Source: Massilia sp. Mn16-1_5 (GTDB lineage: Bacteria; Pseudomonadota; Gammaproteobacteria; Burkholderiales; Burkholderiaceae_D). From it: 64,000 bases of DNA. The stretch is from positions 62,001-126,000 of the forward strand of contig NZ_PPXQ01000001.1 in the NCBI RefSeq assembly GCF_004798585.1, given 5' to 3'. Of the stretch, positions 63,074 through 64,000 are shown one piece after another (the stretch's first letter is position 1; each line of letters begins with the position of its first letter). The notes beneath the pieces are model-generated. The model ran no database searches. It was not told where the DNA came from and was given only the letters and a program-made list of their open reading frames with translations. The position numbers and the translations under genes were made by a program.

Positions 63074-63564
63074 GCGCCGCTTCCCGCGCGTTCGTAGGTC
63101 ACGAAGGCATAGTCGTAGCCCTGGGCCTCCGAATGGTGGGTCTCGCGTGCGGTCTCAATCCAGACGGCCGGGTCGATCGGTGGGAAGAAGGCGTCGCAAT
63201 CGAAGGTGTGAGCGATTTCGGTAACGATCATGCGCTGCGCCAGGTGCATCGATTCGGCGAAGATCTGGCCGCCGCCGATAATGCTGGCATCCGAGTCACC
63301 CAGCAGCGCCAGCGCGCCTTCCAGCGAATGCGCGGTCTCGACACCCTCGTGGCGCCAGCCGGCATTGCGGGTGACGACGATGTTGCGCCGGCCCGGCAGC
63401 GGGCGGCCGATCGAGTCGAAGGTCTTGCGGCCCATGACGATGGGCTGGCCGAGCGTCACGCGCTTGAAGTGGGCCAGGTCTTCCGGCAGGTGCCAGGGCA
63501 GTCTATTGTCGATGCCGATGCCGCGCTGCGCGTCGATCGCCACGACCAGGGTCAGGCGGCGCAT
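63070..63564 (-). CDS. folA: Dihydrofolate reductase
   Basis: 164 residues, typical for bacterial DHFR. Conserved stretches: GIGIDNRLPWHLPEDLAHFK (catalytic acid Glu28 equivalent to E. coli Asp27), VMGRKTFDSIG, PGRRNIVVTR and SIIGGGQIF. It reduces dihydrofolate with NADPH to keep thymidylate synthesis running. Upstream (63565-63707, ~140 bases) nothing but a possible promoter was seen. thyA, the usual neighbour, is not in the window. Confidence 0.96.
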   Translation of the reverse strand: MRRLTLVVAIDAQRGIGIDNRLPWHLPEDLAHFKRVTLGQPIVMGRKTFDSIGRPLPGRRNIVVTRNAGWRHEGVETAHSLEGALALLGDSDASIIGGGQIFAESMHLAQRMIVTEIAHTFDCDAFFPPIDPAVWIETARETHHSEAQGYDYAFVTYERAGSGA

Positions 63565-63707
63565 TGGCTATCTCCTTGGGCTTCCCCTGAATATTGGTGA
63601 AAGGCAGGGGCGGGCGCGTGCATGTCGGTAGTCCTTATCGATTGACCAGGTAGGGAGGCCAGATGGTGTCTTGACGCAGGCGGCGTGTCAAGCCTCTTCT
63701 GCGCAAT

Positions 63708-64000
63708 TCAATATTGTTCGAACAGGCCTTCGCCTTGCCAGCGTGGCAGGGCTGCAGGAGATTGCGCGGTGACCGCCGTGGCCATGTAGTACGGCCCGAG
63801 GCGGGCCAGCAGCCGCGGAAAGGCGCGGCAATAGCTGGACTGGATGCCCGCCAAGCGCGCCAGCACGCGGTATTCGACCACGCTGCCTTCTGGCACCGCG
63901 TCGAGCACGCGACGGACGCGTTCGCGCCAGTCGTCCAGCCAGGGTTGCGCCAGCACGCCGAGGTCGCGCACGGTGTCGCCGGCGCGGATGACGCCTCCCG
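63708..64000 (-). CDS. C-terminal part of an unidentified protein, winged-helix/MGMT-like segment
   Basis: About 97 residues remain; the gene enters from beyond the right edge and stops at 63708. The segment VLDAVPEGSVVEYRVLARLA resembles the DNA-binding wing of O6-alkylguanine transferases and ATL proteins, followed by a PRWQGEGLFEQ-like end. No PCHRV-type cysteine motif is present in the visible part. The apparent GTG at 63971 is not needed as a start because the frame stays open to the window edge. The assignment is weak; I do not recognise the gene with certainty. Confidence 0.45.
   Translation of the reverse strand, partial: GGVIRAGDTVRDLGVLAQPWLDDWRERVRRVLDAVPEGSVVEYRVLARLAGIQSSYCRAFPRLLARLGPYYMATAVTAQSPAALPRWQGEGLFEQY

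Overview
The window is about 64 kb of high-GC, densely packed chromosomal DNA. Several traits point to a betaproteobacterium of the Oxalobacteraceae, most likely the Massilia/Telluria/Duganella group. These are the family-level resemblance of the housekeeping genes, a PEP-CTERM exported protein behind a sigma-54 promoter, a Bug-type solute receptor, two chemoreceptors and a recJ-lolCDE-tatD block. This is an inference, because no rRNA or other species marker is present. No tRNA, rRNA, IS element, prophage or CRISPR array was seen.

Layout. At 1-5.6 kb are the N-terminal part of mfd (gene cut by the window edge), a drug/metabolite exporter divergent from an Lrp regulator, a KfrA-like coiled-coil DNA-binding protein, a sigma-54-driven PEP-CTERM protein and two low-complexity lipoproteins. 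At 5.7-10.6 kb is the most striking region: a photoactive yellow protein gene (pyp) overlaps a PAS-PAS-GGDEF cyclase gene, which overlaps a PAS-GGDEF-EAL gene. A PYP-type 4-coumarate-CoA ligase gene is divergent from pyp. This reads as a complete blue-light to cyclic-di-GMP signalling module. At 10.7-21.1 kb are an ABC exporter, penicillin-binding protein 1a, OPT and POT peptide transporters, and an epimerase/LysR divergent pair. At 21.4-28.8 kb are ppnN, lysS, a HAD phosphatase, prfB with its programmed frameshift, cpdB and a Sel1 protein.

At 28.8-33 kb are an HTH-GAF regulator and two convergent chemoreceptors. At 33.2-35.2 kb are an Xre/RES toxin-antitoxin pair followed by a DUF2288 gene, and a small SnoaL-like exported protein. 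At 35.3-44.3 kb are a Bug receptor with an SDR dehydrogenase, recJ with its conserved upstream neighbour, two tandem lolC/E-type genes, lolD and a TatD nuclease. At 44.4-51.6 kb is a type VI secretion cargo island: VgrG, a Tle4-like lipase and two tandem Tli4-like immunity genes, the second missing part of its N-terminal domain. At 51.6-57.7 kb are comEC, a CpxAR-like two-component system, a Spy/CpxP-like protein (with CpxR-box-like sites between them) and a secreted intradiol dioxygenase-like lipoprotein. At 57.8-64 kb are an alpha/beta hydrolase, dcd, a small CDF-like transporter, an Orn/Lys/Arg decarboxylase, a DUF4337 protein, folA and a cut-off gene at the edge.

Palindromic REP-like elements sharing the core GTAGGGYGSGC lie in at least six intergenic gaps. 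Many genes overlap by 4-5 bases (TGATG, ATGA, GTGA), so translational coupling is common. The best candidate for an undescribed system is the pyp/pcl/c-di-GMP cluster. The VgrG-lipase-duplicated-immunity cassette and the RES-DUF2288 operon come next.
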